Origin: Chryseobacterium camelliae | Lineage (GTDB): Bacteria; Bacteroidota; Bacteroidia; Flavobacteriales; Weeksellaceae | Assembly (NCBI RefSeq): GCF_002770595.1 | Contig: NZ_CP022986.1 | Span: 4,030,001-4,094,000 of the forward strand | Direction of reading: 5' to 3' | Length of the DNA stretch: 64,000 nt | Shown here: positions 27,471 to 35,459 of the stretch, in pieces | Numbering within the stretch: position 1 is the stretch's first letter | How the letters are laid out: each line of letters starts with the position of its first letter | Translations under genes and position numbers: made by a program | The notes under the pieces: generated by a model | Database searches by the model: none | What the model saw: the letters and a program-made list of their open reading frames with translations, nothing else | What the model was told of the DNA's origin: nothing

Positions 27471-28430
27471 ATGAAAAAAATACTTATCGCCACATTATTG
27501 ATCCCGATGATTGCTTTTTCACAGAAGAAAGAGGTTTTGAACTATTTTAAGACCAGAGATTCTTTGGTGGGTGTTAAAAATGCAGCCGGTAAAATTATTG
27601 TTCCGGCACAGTTCAAAATTTTTTCCGATCTGAAAGACGGTGAACCGGTGAAAGGAGAAACCATCTATTTCGATGGTCCGAAAAAAGATGAACTGCCGGA
27701 GAAAAATGCCTGGGGATATGTCTATGACACAAAAGGAAACTTCCTGTACAGGCCTTTCTTTTATGATAATGGTGCGGATTATTTTTCTGAAGGGGTCAGA
27801 AGGTTCGTTAAAAACGGGAAAGTAGGTTTTGCAGACAGAAACGGAAAAATGATCATACAGCCTGAACATGATTTCGTGTCGCCCTTCAGGTATGGTTATG
27901 CTGCTTACTGTGACGGCTGCGATTGGGAAAAGACAGAAGAAGAGCATAAAGCCATGGTAGGCGGAACCTGGGGTGTAATGAATTTCAAAGGAGAAACCGT
28001 ACAGCCGGTAGCCAAATCCGCAAATACCATAGAAGTTAACGGGAATCATTATCCTTATCCGTTTTCATACAGCAGTAAAGAAAAACAGATGTTGCAGTTT
28101 TTTGAAAAGCAAAATAAAAAATTATCGGATCTCTATTACGTCAACTACTATGAGAAATTATCCGATGCCGATAAAAAACTATATTTTGAAATTGTAGAAC
28201 GCCCAAAAGAAAACTTTCCTTTTTATCAGGTGAATGCTTACGACTACAGGAAAATAGAAGCCGGTTTATCCGGGATGAGGTTTCTGGTTTCGGAAGATGG
28301 TAAAAAAGTCTTCGCGCTGGAGTACGATGATGAACAAGTGCCTTTTGAACAATGGCTGAAAGATCAGAGAGCGCAGGCTGAGAAATTTCAGGAGGAACAT
28401 CCGGATAATCCGAATAAGTTAAGGGAGTAG
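27471..28430 (+). CDS. Secreted WG-repeat protein
   Basis: 319 residues from the ATG at 27471 (MKKILIATLLIPMIAFSQ signal); a TTG at 27447 opens a longer frame. WG (KWG) repeats are recognisable: NAWGYVYDTKGNFLYRPFF, GKVGFADRNGKMIIQPEHDF and GGTWGVMNFKGETVQPV. A helical C-terminal third is lysine-rich. WG repeats form beta-rich repeat folds of unknown function. The stop is 14 bases from the RAYT gene, so the transposase gene could receive read-through from here. Confidence 0.8.
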   Translation: MKKILIATLLIPMIAFSQKKEVLNYFKTRDSLVGVKNAAGKIIVPAQFKIFSDLKDGEPVKGETIYFDGPKKDELPEKNAWGYVYDTKGNFLYRPFFYDNGADYFSEGVRRFVKNGKVGFADRNGKMIIQPEHDFVSPFRYGYAAYCDGCDWEKTEEEHKAMVGGTWGVMNFKGETVQPVAKSANTIEVNGNHYPYPFSYSSKEKQMLQFFEKQNKKLSDLYYVNYYEKLSDADKKLYFEIVERPKENFPFYQVNAYDYRKIEAGLSGMRFLVSEDGKKVFALEYDDEQVPFEQWLKDQRAQAEKFQEEHPDNPNKLRE

Positions 28431-28444
28431 AGTTATACTAAAAA

Positions 28445-28912
28445 ATGCCAAATACCTATACACAGATCTATCTTCAGGCGGTATTCGCAACGGAAGGGCG
28501 CGAGATTAAAATCATGCCTGATATCCGAGAGGAAGTAGAAAAATACATTTGCGGAATTTTTGTCAATAAAAAGCAAAAAATACTTGCCATTTATGCAAAT
28601 CCCGATCATTTACACGTATTCTTCAGCTACAAGAACTTGCAGATCACAATCCCGGATCTTATCAAAACGGTTAAAATAGAATCTACAAACTTTATTAATG
28701 AAAAGAAATTCTGTTCAGGAAAATTTTCATGGCAGGAGGGATACGGTGCTTTTTCTTATGCTAAAAGCCAGAAAGATAAAGTGGTAAATTATATCTTAAA
28801 TCAGGAAAAACATCATGTAAATAAAAATTTTAAAGAAGAATATTTGGAGATGCTGGAAGCATTTGAAATTGAATTCAAAGATGAGTATTTATTTGAATTT
28901 TATAATGAATAA
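28445..28912 (+). CDS. REP-associated tyrosine transposase (RAYT, Y1 HUH family)
   Basis: 155 residues. The HUH motif is HLH at 55-57 (NPDHLHVFF). The Y1_Tnp core includes FSWQEGYGAFSYAKSQ near 95-110 and VVNYILNQEKHH, where Tyr116 is the likely catalytic residue. Single-domain Y1 enzymes of this kind (TnpA_REP/RayT) process short palindromic repeats as single-stranded DNA and are usually domesticated, single-copy genes rather than free insertion sequences. Matching palindromes begin on the first base after the stop codon. The gene and its flank are clearly more AT-rich than purB or purL. Confidence 0.88.
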   Translation: MPNTYTQIYLQAVFATEGREIKIMPDIREEVEKYICGIFVNKKQKILAIYANPDHLHVFFSYKNLQITIPDLIKTVKIESTNFINEKKFCSGKFSWQEGYGAFSYAKSQKDKVVNYILNQEKHHVNKNFKEEYLEMLEAFEIEFKDEYLFEFYNE

Positions 28913-28982
28913 GATAGCATTCCTACGGAATGCCGATGGATATTAATGAATTTGCTACACAGATATAATTCCTACGGAATTT
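28913..28982 (+). repeat. REP-like element E1, two palindromes
   Basis: GATA-GCATTCCTACGGAATGC (palindrome 28917-28933) is followed by a 21-base spacer, CTACACAGAT, and a second palindrome AATTCCTACGGAATT (28967-28981). Both palindromes keep TAC in the centre. The first 21 bases and the CTACACAGAT block are identical to inverted element E2. Confidence 0.8.
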
Positions 28983-29206
28983 GGAAGAGTTTGATAAATA
29001 ATAGTACTTGGATCCAGTAACAGTTATGTAGAATTAAACGATTAAAAATGGAATTATCTTTTGAAGGAATTAAAATGTGTGAGGTTGAATATAATACAGC
29101 AGTATATGATATTGTCCAACATAATTCTGCAAAATTTTAAGGGAGCATAATTCGCAACGAACATAAACATTATCTTATTGTGCAGAAAAGGTTTTAAAGA
29201 TTCATT

Positions 29207-29280
29207 ATTCATTCCGTAGGAATGAAATCTGTGTAGAAATGTAAGTCCAAATAGGACAAGCATTCCGTAGGAATGCTATC
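29207..29280 (-). repeat. REP-like element E2, two palindromes, inverted copy of E1
   Basis: On the plus strand TTCATTCC-GTA-GGAATGAA (29208-29226) and AGCATTCC-GTA-GGAATGCT (29259-29277). Read on the minus strand it has the same order as E1: GATAGC palindrome, a 23-base spacer (which itself can form GTCC-TATTT-GGAC), CTACACAGAT, palindrome. Its outer end overlaps the purL -7 box. Confidence 0.8.
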
Positions 29281-29284
29281 TTTG
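29277..29284 (+). promoter_or_regulatory. -7 promoter box of purL, overlapping the end of E2
   Basis: TATCTTTG. The first four bases are the terminal bases of E2 and the last four are flanking DNA. It predicts a leader of about 70 bases. No -33 TTG is present at the right distance, because that position lies at the inner foot of the E2 palindrome. Confidence 0.5.
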
Positions 29285-29360
29285 TGATGACAAAAAACAA
29301 AGCCGGCGCTAAGTAAATTTGAAATAAATAAGTCTAATAATATATAATATCTGACATCTA

Positions 29361-32300
29361 ATGTCTCAAAACAAAAGAATTTTCGTAGAAAAAAGAGGAA
29401 TTTTCGATGTGGAAAGTCCAAAAATTTTTGATGAAGTAAAAGCGGTTGTTCCATCCGTAAAAAGCGTAAAAGTATACAACGTATACGATATCTTCGGATT
29501 GAATGAAGGTGAATTTGAAAAAGTAGTCAACAGTACTTTCGTAGATCCGGTTACAGACATCCTGCACACCGGTAATCCTGCAAAAAGAATGCATTTCGCC
29601 ATGGAATTCTTACCGGGTCAGTATGACCAGCGTGCAGATTCTGCCCAGCAGTGTATAGCTTTGCTGACTGAAAATGAGAAATCCAAAGTAAGAAGCGGAA
29701 AACTCATTGAACTGGATGGGGTATCTGAAGACGAACTGTCTGCGATCAAGGACCTGCTCATCAATAAAGTCGAGTCACAGGAAAAAGACCTGTCTATCCT
29801 GGATATTCCGGCAGAGGAAGCGCCGTCAAAAGTGATGATCCATGACAATTTCATCAGCTTCGATGATGCGCAGCTGGAAAATTTCTACAATAACCATGGT
29901 TTTGCCTTGGGACTGGACGATCTGAAATTCATTCAGGAATATTTTAAGTCTGAACAGAGAAATCCTACCGAGACTGAGCTGAAAGTTCTGGATACTTATT
30001 GGAGCGACCATTGCCGCCACACGACATTTGAAACAGAATTATCAAATATTGAGTTTGAAGGACAGTTTAAACATACGCTGGAGACCATCTTTAATGACTA
30101 TATCGAAAAAAGAAAATTCTTAGGCCGCGAGCTGAAGCCGATTTCCTTAATGGATCTTGCTACAGTTTGTGCCAGGTATTTCCATAAAACAGGCAACCTG
30201 GAAAATCTGGTGGTCTCTGATGAGATCAATGCCTGTACCATTCAGATTGAAGCGGAATACGACGGTAAGAAAGAGCCGTGGTATTTACTTTTTAAGAACG
30301 AGACCCACAATCACCCGACGGAAATCGAACCTTTCGGAGGCGCTTCAACATGCCTTGGAGGCGCTATCCGTGACCCTCTGTCAGGACGTTCTTTTGTATT
30401 CCAGGCCATGAGATTAACCGGTGCCGCCGATGTATTGGAGCCGGTGGATAAGACATTGCCGGGGAAACTGCCGCAGAAAACGATTACCAAACAGGCTGCC
30501 AACGGATACTCTTCTTACGGGAACCAGATTGGACTGGCCACAACTACGGTTTCTGAAATTTATGATGAGGGTTATAAAGCTAAAAGAATGGAAGTCGGTT
30601 TCGTTGCCGGTGCCGTTCCGGTAGACTGGGTGAGGCGTGAAAAGCCGGCCAATGGTGATTCGATCATCATTTTAGGAGGCGCTACAGGACGTGACGGTGT
30701 TGGAGGTGCCAGCGGAAGCTCAAAAGAGCAGGATGAAACCTCTATCCACACCATGAGTTCTGAAGTGCAGAAGGGAAATGCCGTTGAAGAACGTAAAATC
30801 CAGCGCTTGTTTAGGAATCCTGAAGTAACGAAGCTGATCAAGAAATCAAATGACTTTGGCGCAGGAGGTGTTTCCGTAGCTATTGGTGAAATTGCTGATT
30901 CTCTTGAAGTAAACCTGGATGTACTGCCTTTAAAATATGAAGGACTGAACGGAACCGAGCTTGCTATTTCAGAATCTCAGGAAAGAATGGCCGTGGTGGT
31001 AGATCCGCAGGATAAAGAAGCGTTCATCAGGTTCTGTGAAGCAGAAAATATTGTCGCTGTTGAAGTGGCTAAAGTAACCGATTCCGGAAGGATGCAGATG
31101 TTCTGGAAAGGCGATAAAATCGTAGACCTTTCAAGGGAATTTCTGGATACGAACGGCTGTTCCAAAACACAGGAAGTGAAAATTACCCATCTTGATGAAG
31201 TTAAAGAAGATACACAGGCTTTCAGCGGAGAAAACTTCCTGAAAATATTAAGCGATAAAAATGTCGCTTCCCAAAAAGGTTTGCTGGAAATGTTTGATTC
31301 TTCCATCGGAGCTACTACCGTAGCAATGCCTTTGGGAGGAAAATACCAGCAGACTCTGATGGAAGGCAGTGTTCAGACGCTTCCTGTTTTAGGAGCAAAA
31401 GACATTGAGACCGTTTCCCTGGCCAGCTGGGGCTTCGATGCGGAGATTTCCAAGCAGAATTCGTTATTAGGAGCTTCCTATGCCGTCCTGGAAAGTGTAG
31501 TGAAAATTGTAGCGATGGGCGGCGATTACAGGAATATCAGGCTAAGCTTCCAGGAGTATTTTGAGAAACTGGGGCAAAACCCTGAGAAATGGGGTAAACC
31601 TCTGGCTTCCTTGTTGGGGGCATATGATGCGCAGATGAATCTCGGTCTGGCAGCCATCGGAGGAAAAGATTCCATGAGTGGTACGTACCAGGACCTGAAT
31701 GTTCCGCCAACATTGATTTCATTTGCCTGTGCAAACGGAGAGAAGAAAAACATCATTTCCCCTGAATTTAAACAAGCCGGAAACAAAATTTATCTGTTCA
31801 GCCACAAGGCACAGGAAAACGGTCTTCCGGATTACAATACCCTTAAAGCTGTTTTTGAATTCATCTTTGAAAACATCAGAGCCGGAAAAATAATTTCCGT
31901 AAAAACAATAAAAGAAGGCGGAGTGGCCGTGGCTTTAGCGAAGATGAGCTTTGGAAACCGTTTGGGTGCAGATATCACGGTTGATGAAAACGTATTGCTG
32001 ACTAAAAGCATCGGCAGCCTTATCATTGAATCTACAGAAGAATTGGGTTTTGCAGATCTTAAGCTTATCGGATCAGTCAATGATTCAAAAAATCTCAAAA
32101 TCAACGGTTCCGAATTTGCCATTGAAAAATTGCTGGCTGCGAATACCCATACTTTTGAGAACCTTTTCCCGACTGCTGAAAAGGAAAAAATAACGGTTGA
32201 ACTGGACGGAAAACTGAATTCGGTCAATCCGAGGAATATCATCATTAAAAAGCATGGAATCGCGCAGCCGAAAGTATTCGCTCCGGTATTCCCCGGAACC

Positions 32301-33056
32301 AACTGTGAGTACGATACGCTGAATGCATTCGCAAAAGAAGGAGCAGCCATAAGCAGCCTGCCGCTGATCAATATCAACCACCAGCTGCTGGAGGAGAGTA
32401 TTGATGCCTGGGTGAAAGAGATTAGTACTTCACAGATTTTAGCTTTCTCAGGAGGGTTTTCTGCCGGTGATGAACCCGATGGATCAGCAAAATTCATCGT
32501 GAATGTGCTGAAAAACGAAAAGATGAAAAATGCCGTTCACGAACTGCTGGAGAGGGACGGAATGATCATCGGGATCTGCAACGGATTCCAGGCGTTAGTG
32601 AAGTCAGGCTTACTTCCATACGGAAGGATTAAAGATCTGGATGAGCATTCTCCTACATTGGCTCATAATGCTATCAGAAGGCACATTTCCCAGATGGTAA
32701 ACGTAAGAGTTGTCAATGATGAGTCGCCTTGGTTAAAAGGAATGAAAGACCAGGTATTTACCATCCCGATTTCCCATGGGGAAGGCCGTTTCATAGCCTC
32801 GGAAGAAGAAATCCAGAAGCTGTATGAAAATGGGCAGATCGCTACGCAATACCTGGATCTGGAAGGGAATATTGCCCACGGGATGCCGTTCAATCCTAAC
32901 AATTCACTGTTCGGTATTGAAGGGATCACCAGCACCTGTGGTAAAATCTTCGGAAGGATGGGCCATCCGGAGCGTTTTGCAGAAGGACTGATGAAAAATA
33001 TTCCTACCGCGAATTACCATAATATATTCAGGAATGGAGTTGAATATTTCAAATAA
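29361..33056 (+). CDS. purL: Phosphoribosylformylglycinamidine synthase, large single-chain form
   Basis: 1231 residues, the long PurL form with synthetase and glutaminase in one chain. It converts FGAR, glutamine and ATP to FGAM in the fourth step of purine synthesis. Seen: the linker SDHCRHTTFETEL, FKNETHNHPTEIEPFGGAST, the ATP loops GGATGRDGVGGASGSS and GGKDSMSGTY, and a C-terminal class I glutaminase with AFSGGFSAGDEPDGSA, the nucleophile in GICNGFQALVKSG (Cys near 1073) and ISHGEGRF. Length is slightly under that of the E. coli enzyme (about 1295). It is monocistronic, with a strong terminator. Confidence 0.97.
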   Translation: MSQNKRIFVEKRGIFDVESPKIFDEVKAVVPSVKSVKVYNVYDIFGLNEGEFEKVVNSTFVDPVTDILHTGNPAKRMHFAMEFLPGQYDQRADSAQQCIALLTENEKSKVRSGKLIELDGVSEDELSAIKDLLINKVESQEKDLSILDIPAEEAPSKVMIHDNFISFDDAQLENFYNNHGFALGLDDLKFIQEYFKSEQRNPTETELKVLDTYWSDHCRHTTFETELSNIEFEGQFKHTLETIFNDYIEKRKFLGRELKPISLMDLATVCARYFHKTGNLENLVVSDEINACTIQIEAEYDGKKEPWYLLFKNETHNHPTEIEPFGGASTCLGGAIRDPLSGRSFVFQAMRLTGAADVLEPVDKTLPGKLPQKTITKQAANGYSSYGNQIGLATTTVSEIYDEGYKAKRMEVGFVAGAVPVDWVRREKPANGDSIIILGGATGRDGVGGASGSSKEQDETSIHTMSSEVQKGNAVEERKIQRLFRNPEVTKLIKKSNDFGAGGVSVAIGEIADSLEVNLDVLPLKYEGLNGTELAISESQERMAVVVDPQDKEAFIRFCEAENIVAVEVAKVTDSGRMQMFWKGDKIVDLSREFLDTNGCSKTQEVKITHLDEVKEDTQAFSGENFLKILSDKNVASQKGLLEMFDSSIGATTVAMPLGGKYQQTLMEGSVQTLPVLGAKDIETVSLASWGFDAEISKQNSLLGASYAVLESVVKIVAMGGDYRNIRLSFQEYFEKLGQNPEKWGKPLASLLGAYDAQMNLGLAAIGGKDSMSGTYQDLNVPPTLISFACANGEKKNIISPEFKQAGNKIYLFSHKAQENGLPDYNTLKAVFEFIFENIRAGKIISVKTIKEGGVAVALAKMSFGNRLGADITVDENVLLTKSIGSLIIESTEELGFADLKLIGSVNDSKNLKINGSEFAIEKLLAANTHTFENLFPTAEKEKITVELDGKLNSVNPRNIIIKKHGIAQPKVFAPVFPGTNCEYDTLNAFAKEGAAISSLPLININHQLLEESIDAWVKEISTSQILAFSGGFSAGDEPDGSAKFIVNVLKNEKMKNAVHELLERDGMIIGICNGFQALVKSGLLPYGRIKDLDEHSPTLAHNAIRRHISQMVNVRVVNDESPWLKGMKDQVFTIPISHGEGRFIASEEEIQKLYENGQIATQYLDLEGNIAHGMPFNPNNSLFGIEGITSTCGKIFGRMGHPERFAEGLMKNIPTANYHNIFRNGVEYFK

Positions 33057-33065
33057 AAATAAATA

Positions 33066-33097
33066 AAAAAATGGCTGTCATACATGACAGCCATTTT
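33066..33097 (+). terminator. purL terminator
   Basis: AAAAATGGCTGTCAT and ATGACAGCCATTTTT, a nearly perfect 15-bp inverted repeat with a two-base centre. Confidence 0.85.
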
Positions 33098-33111
33098 TCT
33101 GATCTATCCCT

Positions 33112-33144
33112 AAACCTAACGAGTTTACAAAACCCGTTAGGTTT
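33112..33144. repeat. Second inverted repeat after purL
   Basis: AAACCTAACGAGTT and AACCCGTTAGGTTT, 14 positions with one mismatch around a short loop. There is no clear T run on the plus strand. Similar AACCTAACGGGTT-type palindromes are recalled as dispersed repeats in flavobacteria; only one copy is in this window. Confidence 0.5.
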
Positions 33145-33180
33145 GATTATTGTATCATTCAGCGTTTAAAATTACCGTTG

Positions 33181-33594
33181 ATGAATGTAAATGACAATAA
33201 CATTAACAACAAAATAATCGTCATCCATGGCAGTCATTTTAGTGATCTGCAGGGTTTTTATGAAGAAGCCTCAAGGGTATTCATGAAAGATACCGGCTGG
33301 AACATCGGAACGCTGGACGGTTTCGATGATATCCTGTACGGAGGGTTCGGTGTCTTTGAAAATGGAGAAAATATTACCGTTACCTGGAAAGGTGCCCGCA
33401 AATCAGAACAGGACCTCGGTCCAGACGCTACAAAAGCATTTTACGAACATAAAATCCATCAGGGAAAGCCCTTCAATACACAGCTGATCCAAGAGAAGCT
33501 GGATGACCTGATCAACGGAAAAGGGCAGACGCTGTTTGAAGTTTTAGTAGAGATTATAGAGTCCCATAAACATATTACCTTAATTTTGGACTGA
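33181..33594 (+). CDS. Barstar-family (ribonuclease inhibitor-like) protein
   Basis: 137 residues from the ATG at 33181. IIVIHGSHFSDLQGFYEEAS, WNIGTLDGFDDILYGGFG and the C-terminal HITLILD match the barstar fold (parallel sheet with helices), where the segment around the LDGFDDILYG loop enters the barnase active site. Barstar homologues either neutralise a self-made RNase or give immunity to incoming toxins. No barnase-like gene is adjacent: the neighbours are purL and a GDSL hydrolase. It may be an orphan immunity protein. Confidence 0.8.
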   Translation: MNVNDNNINNKIIVIHGSHFSDLQGFYEEASRVFMKDTGWNIGTLDGFDDILYGGFGVFENGENITVTWKGARKSEQDLGPDATKAFYEHKIHQGKPFNTQLIQEKLDDLINGKGQTLFEVLVEIIESHKHITLILD

Positions 33595-33645
33595 AATATA
33601 AAACGGCTGATGATAACAATATCAGAAACTATTACATTTAAAACA

Positions 33646-34275
33646 ATGAAAAAAATGAGGTATGGATTATTCTTCGGGGATAGCATCACTTATGGGGAAT
33701 ATGACGGCGTATTTGGCGGCTGGGTCGATATTCTGAAGCGGTATGCCCTGCAGAAATACCATGAAGGAAGCCATGAGCTGATCCTGTTCAACCTGGGAAT
33801 CGGTGGTGAAACAACCGAAGGGCTCGTAAAGCGGATTTCCCACGAAATGGGTGCCAGAAATGCTGCAGACGGGAATATTGTTTTTATCGGTTACGGTGCG
33901 AATGATCTTGCCATAAAGAATGGGGATCAGATGATAAATCCGGAACTGTTTGAACAGAATATACGGTCTGCTGTTCAAAAAGCCAGACAGTATGCTGAAA
34001 ACATTTATCTCTTAAGCATTCTTCCGTTTTCAAAACGCGTTGATGGAGTAGTGGTGGCTTCAGGAAAGCTGAGAACGAATGATGAAGCGATAAGATACAA
34101 CTGGATATTAAAAAAGATCGCTCTTGAACTTGAAGGCCTTCATTACATTGATTTCCATGCCGCATTTGAACATGACAAGGAATTCCTGCTTTCTCCGGAC
34201 GGGGTCCATCCTAATGAAAAAGGGTATGGAATAATGGCTGAAATAATGATTCCGGTCATTGAACACTATCTCTGA
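33646..34275 (+). CDS. SGNH/GDSL-family hydrolase
   Basis: 209 residues from the ATG at 33646 (MKKMRYGLFFGDSITYG); the frame opens at an ATG at 33610, which would add 12 residues. Block I GDSITYGE places the catalytic serine near residue 13. Block II is NLGIGGET, block III GYGANDLA, and block V SPDGVHPNEKGY supplies Asp and His. It lacks a signal peptide, so it is probably cytoplasmic. The substrate, probably an ester, is unknown. It follows the barstar-like gene in the same direction. Confidence 0.88.
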   Translation: MKKMRYGLFFGDSITYGEYDGVFGGWVDILKRYALQKYHEGSHELILFNLGIGGETTEGLVKRISHEMGARNAADGNIVFIGYGANDLAIKNGDQMINPELFEQNIRSAVQKARQYAENIYLLSILPFSKRVDGVVVASGKLRTNDEAIRYNWILKKIALELEGLHYIDFHAAFEHDKEFLLSPDGVHPNEKGYGIMAEIMIPVIEHYL

Positions 34276-34326
34276 ACACAAATCCAGTGAATTGCTTAAA
34301 GATCTGATTTTATGTAAATTGCAATA

Positions 34327-34689
34327 TTAAAAAGCATTGACGAGATACTTTCCGTAAACCATAATTCCCACCACTACAGAAGCAATAGCCATCAGAAGCA
34401 CGGCGCCTGCTGCAACATCTTTGATAAACCCGATTCTTTTGTCGAATTCAGGATGAACCATGTCACAGACCTTCTCAATCGACGTGTTGAGCATTTCTGC
34501 GGCGAGGACTGCAAAAGACATGAGAAGGATGAGCGCGGTATCGTATGATGAAAGGTGGAAATAAAAAATCAGCACCACATTAACGGCAAAAGCAAGGAGT
34601 TCAATCCGGAAATTCCGCTCACTTTTCATGATGAGGAAAACACCCCGGAAAGCATTCAGGAAACTTTTATGGAAAAGTGGTTTTCGCAT
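34327..34689 (-). CDS. dgkA: Diacylglycerol kinase-family protein (DgkA type)
   Basis: 120 residues with three membrane helices. The active-site region AEMLNTSIEKVCDMVHPEFD and the following KRIGFIKDVAAGAVLL match prokaryotic DgkA/undecaprenol kinase. Gram-negative DgkA phosphorylates diacylglycerol, and the Gram-positive form phosphorylates undecaprenol; which applies here cannot be told. The start ATG is at 34689. A TATATTTG box at 34707-34714 gives its promoter, divergent from the gene at 34777. Confidence 0.92.
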   Translation of the reverse strand: MRKPLFHKSFLNAFRGVFLIMKSERNFRIELLAFAVNVVLIFYFHLSSYDTALILLMSFAVLAAEMLNTSIEKVCDMVHPEFDKRIGFIKDVAAGAVLLMAIASVVVGIMVYGKYLVNAF

Positions 34690-34706
34690 GGAGTGATTTA
34701 TTTTAG

Positions 34707-34714
34707 CAAATATA
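34707..34714 (-). promoter_or_regulatory. -7 promoter box of dgkA
   Basis: TATATTTG on the minus strand, 17 bases before the ATG at 34689. The -33 element is not evident. Confidence 0.5.
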
Positions 34715-34748
34715 AAACAAGTATTCCGGGATTATCTGTTTTATCGGC

Positions 34749-34756
34749 TATCTTTG
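34749..34756 (+). promoter_or_regulatory. -7 promoter box of the gene at 34777
   Basis: TATCTTTG, 20 bases before the ATG. It lies back to back with the dgkA promoter. Confidence 0.5.
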
Positions 34757-34776
34757 AGAAACGATAATTGAAATTC

Positions 34777-35376
34777 ATGAAAAAAAATCTGTTTGCCTTA
34801 TTCCTGATCCTGCTTTCTACAGTGGCATTTTCGCAGGAATACAAAGCTAAGATCGGAAAGTCGGCCTGTGAATGTTTTAAGAAAGTGAAGGCAGAAAACC
34901 CTGATCCCAAAACACTTGAAACCAAACTGGGATTCTGTATTATCAATGCTGCGGAACCTTATGCCAAGCAACTCAAAAACGACTATAACCTGGATATCCT
35001 CCGTGATGATTCTTCGGAAACCGGAAACCTGATCGCTGCGTTGATCCTGAAGGAGTGTCCTGACCTCTTTATGGAAATGATGGAAAATGAAAAAAAGGAT
35101 GACACCTCGGAAAAGTCCTCTGAACGATCAGTCAGCGGTACCGTTACCCGGATAGAAAAAGATGGCTTTGTTGCGTTCCATATCGTGGGAGAAGACGGCA
35201 ATCTGACAAAGCTGTACTGGGTAACCCCTGTACAGTCGGGCTTAGACCTGCCTAAAGTATATCCAACGCTGCTGCATCAAAAAGTAACGGCCAGGTATTA
35301 CAGGAATGAAATATTTGATGCCGGATTAAATGCTTACAGAAATCTGAATATAATCTCTGCCCTGAAAAAAGATTAA
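34777..35376 (+). CDS. Secreted protein of unknown function with possible OB-like C-terminal half
   Basis: 199 residues from the ATG at 34777 (MKKNLFALFLILLSTVAFSQ signal); a TTG at 34768 opens a longer frame. The first half has a conserved-looking Cys pair in SACECFKKVK, another Cys in LGFCII, and one in LKECPDLF. A charged linker follows (KKDDTSEKSSERS), then a beta-rich C-terminal part: SGTVTRIEKDGFVAFHIV, KLYWVTPVQSG and HQKVTARYYRNEIF, which reads like a small barrel. I do not recognise the family. Confidence 0.7.
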   Translation: MKKNLFALFLILLSTVAFSQEYKAKIGKSACECFKKVKAENPDPKTLETKLGFCIINAAEPYAKQLKNDYNLDILRDDSSETGNLIAALILKECPDLFMEMMENEKKDDTSEKSSERSVSGTVTRIEKDGFVAFHIVGEDGNLTKLYWVTPVQSGLDLPKVYPTLLHQKVTARYYRNEIFDAGLNAYRNLNIISALKKD

Positions 35377-35430
35377 CGGTCTTTGTGAAAAACTCCTTTG
35401 ATTATTTTTTTTAATCTGTTTTCTATTTGT

Positions 35431-35438
35431 TATATTTG
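35431..35438 (+). promoter_or_regulatory. -7 promoter box of dnaN
   Basis: TATATTTG, 21 bases before the ATG. Confidence 0.5.
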
Positions 35439-35459
35439 TAAAAATTTATTTTTAAATCT

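Larger units (their letters stand above)
28445..29280 (+). mobile_element. RAYT gene with two inverted palindromic elements
   Basis: The unit consists of the transposase gene, element E1 (28913-28982), 224 bp of non-coding DNA and element E2 (29207-29280) in opposite orientation. No target-site duplication was found. The middle segment holds only a 30-codon frame at 29048-29140 that I do not accept as a gene. Confidence 0.6.

Noticed and set aside
29048..29140. A 30-codon open frame between the two REP-like elements
   Set aside because: Short, no promoter or family resemblance, and surrounded by non-coding AT-rich DNA.
31832..32497. A 221-codon antisense frame within purL
   Set aside because: Shadow of purL; serine- and phenylalanine-rich, as expected from the complement of its codons.
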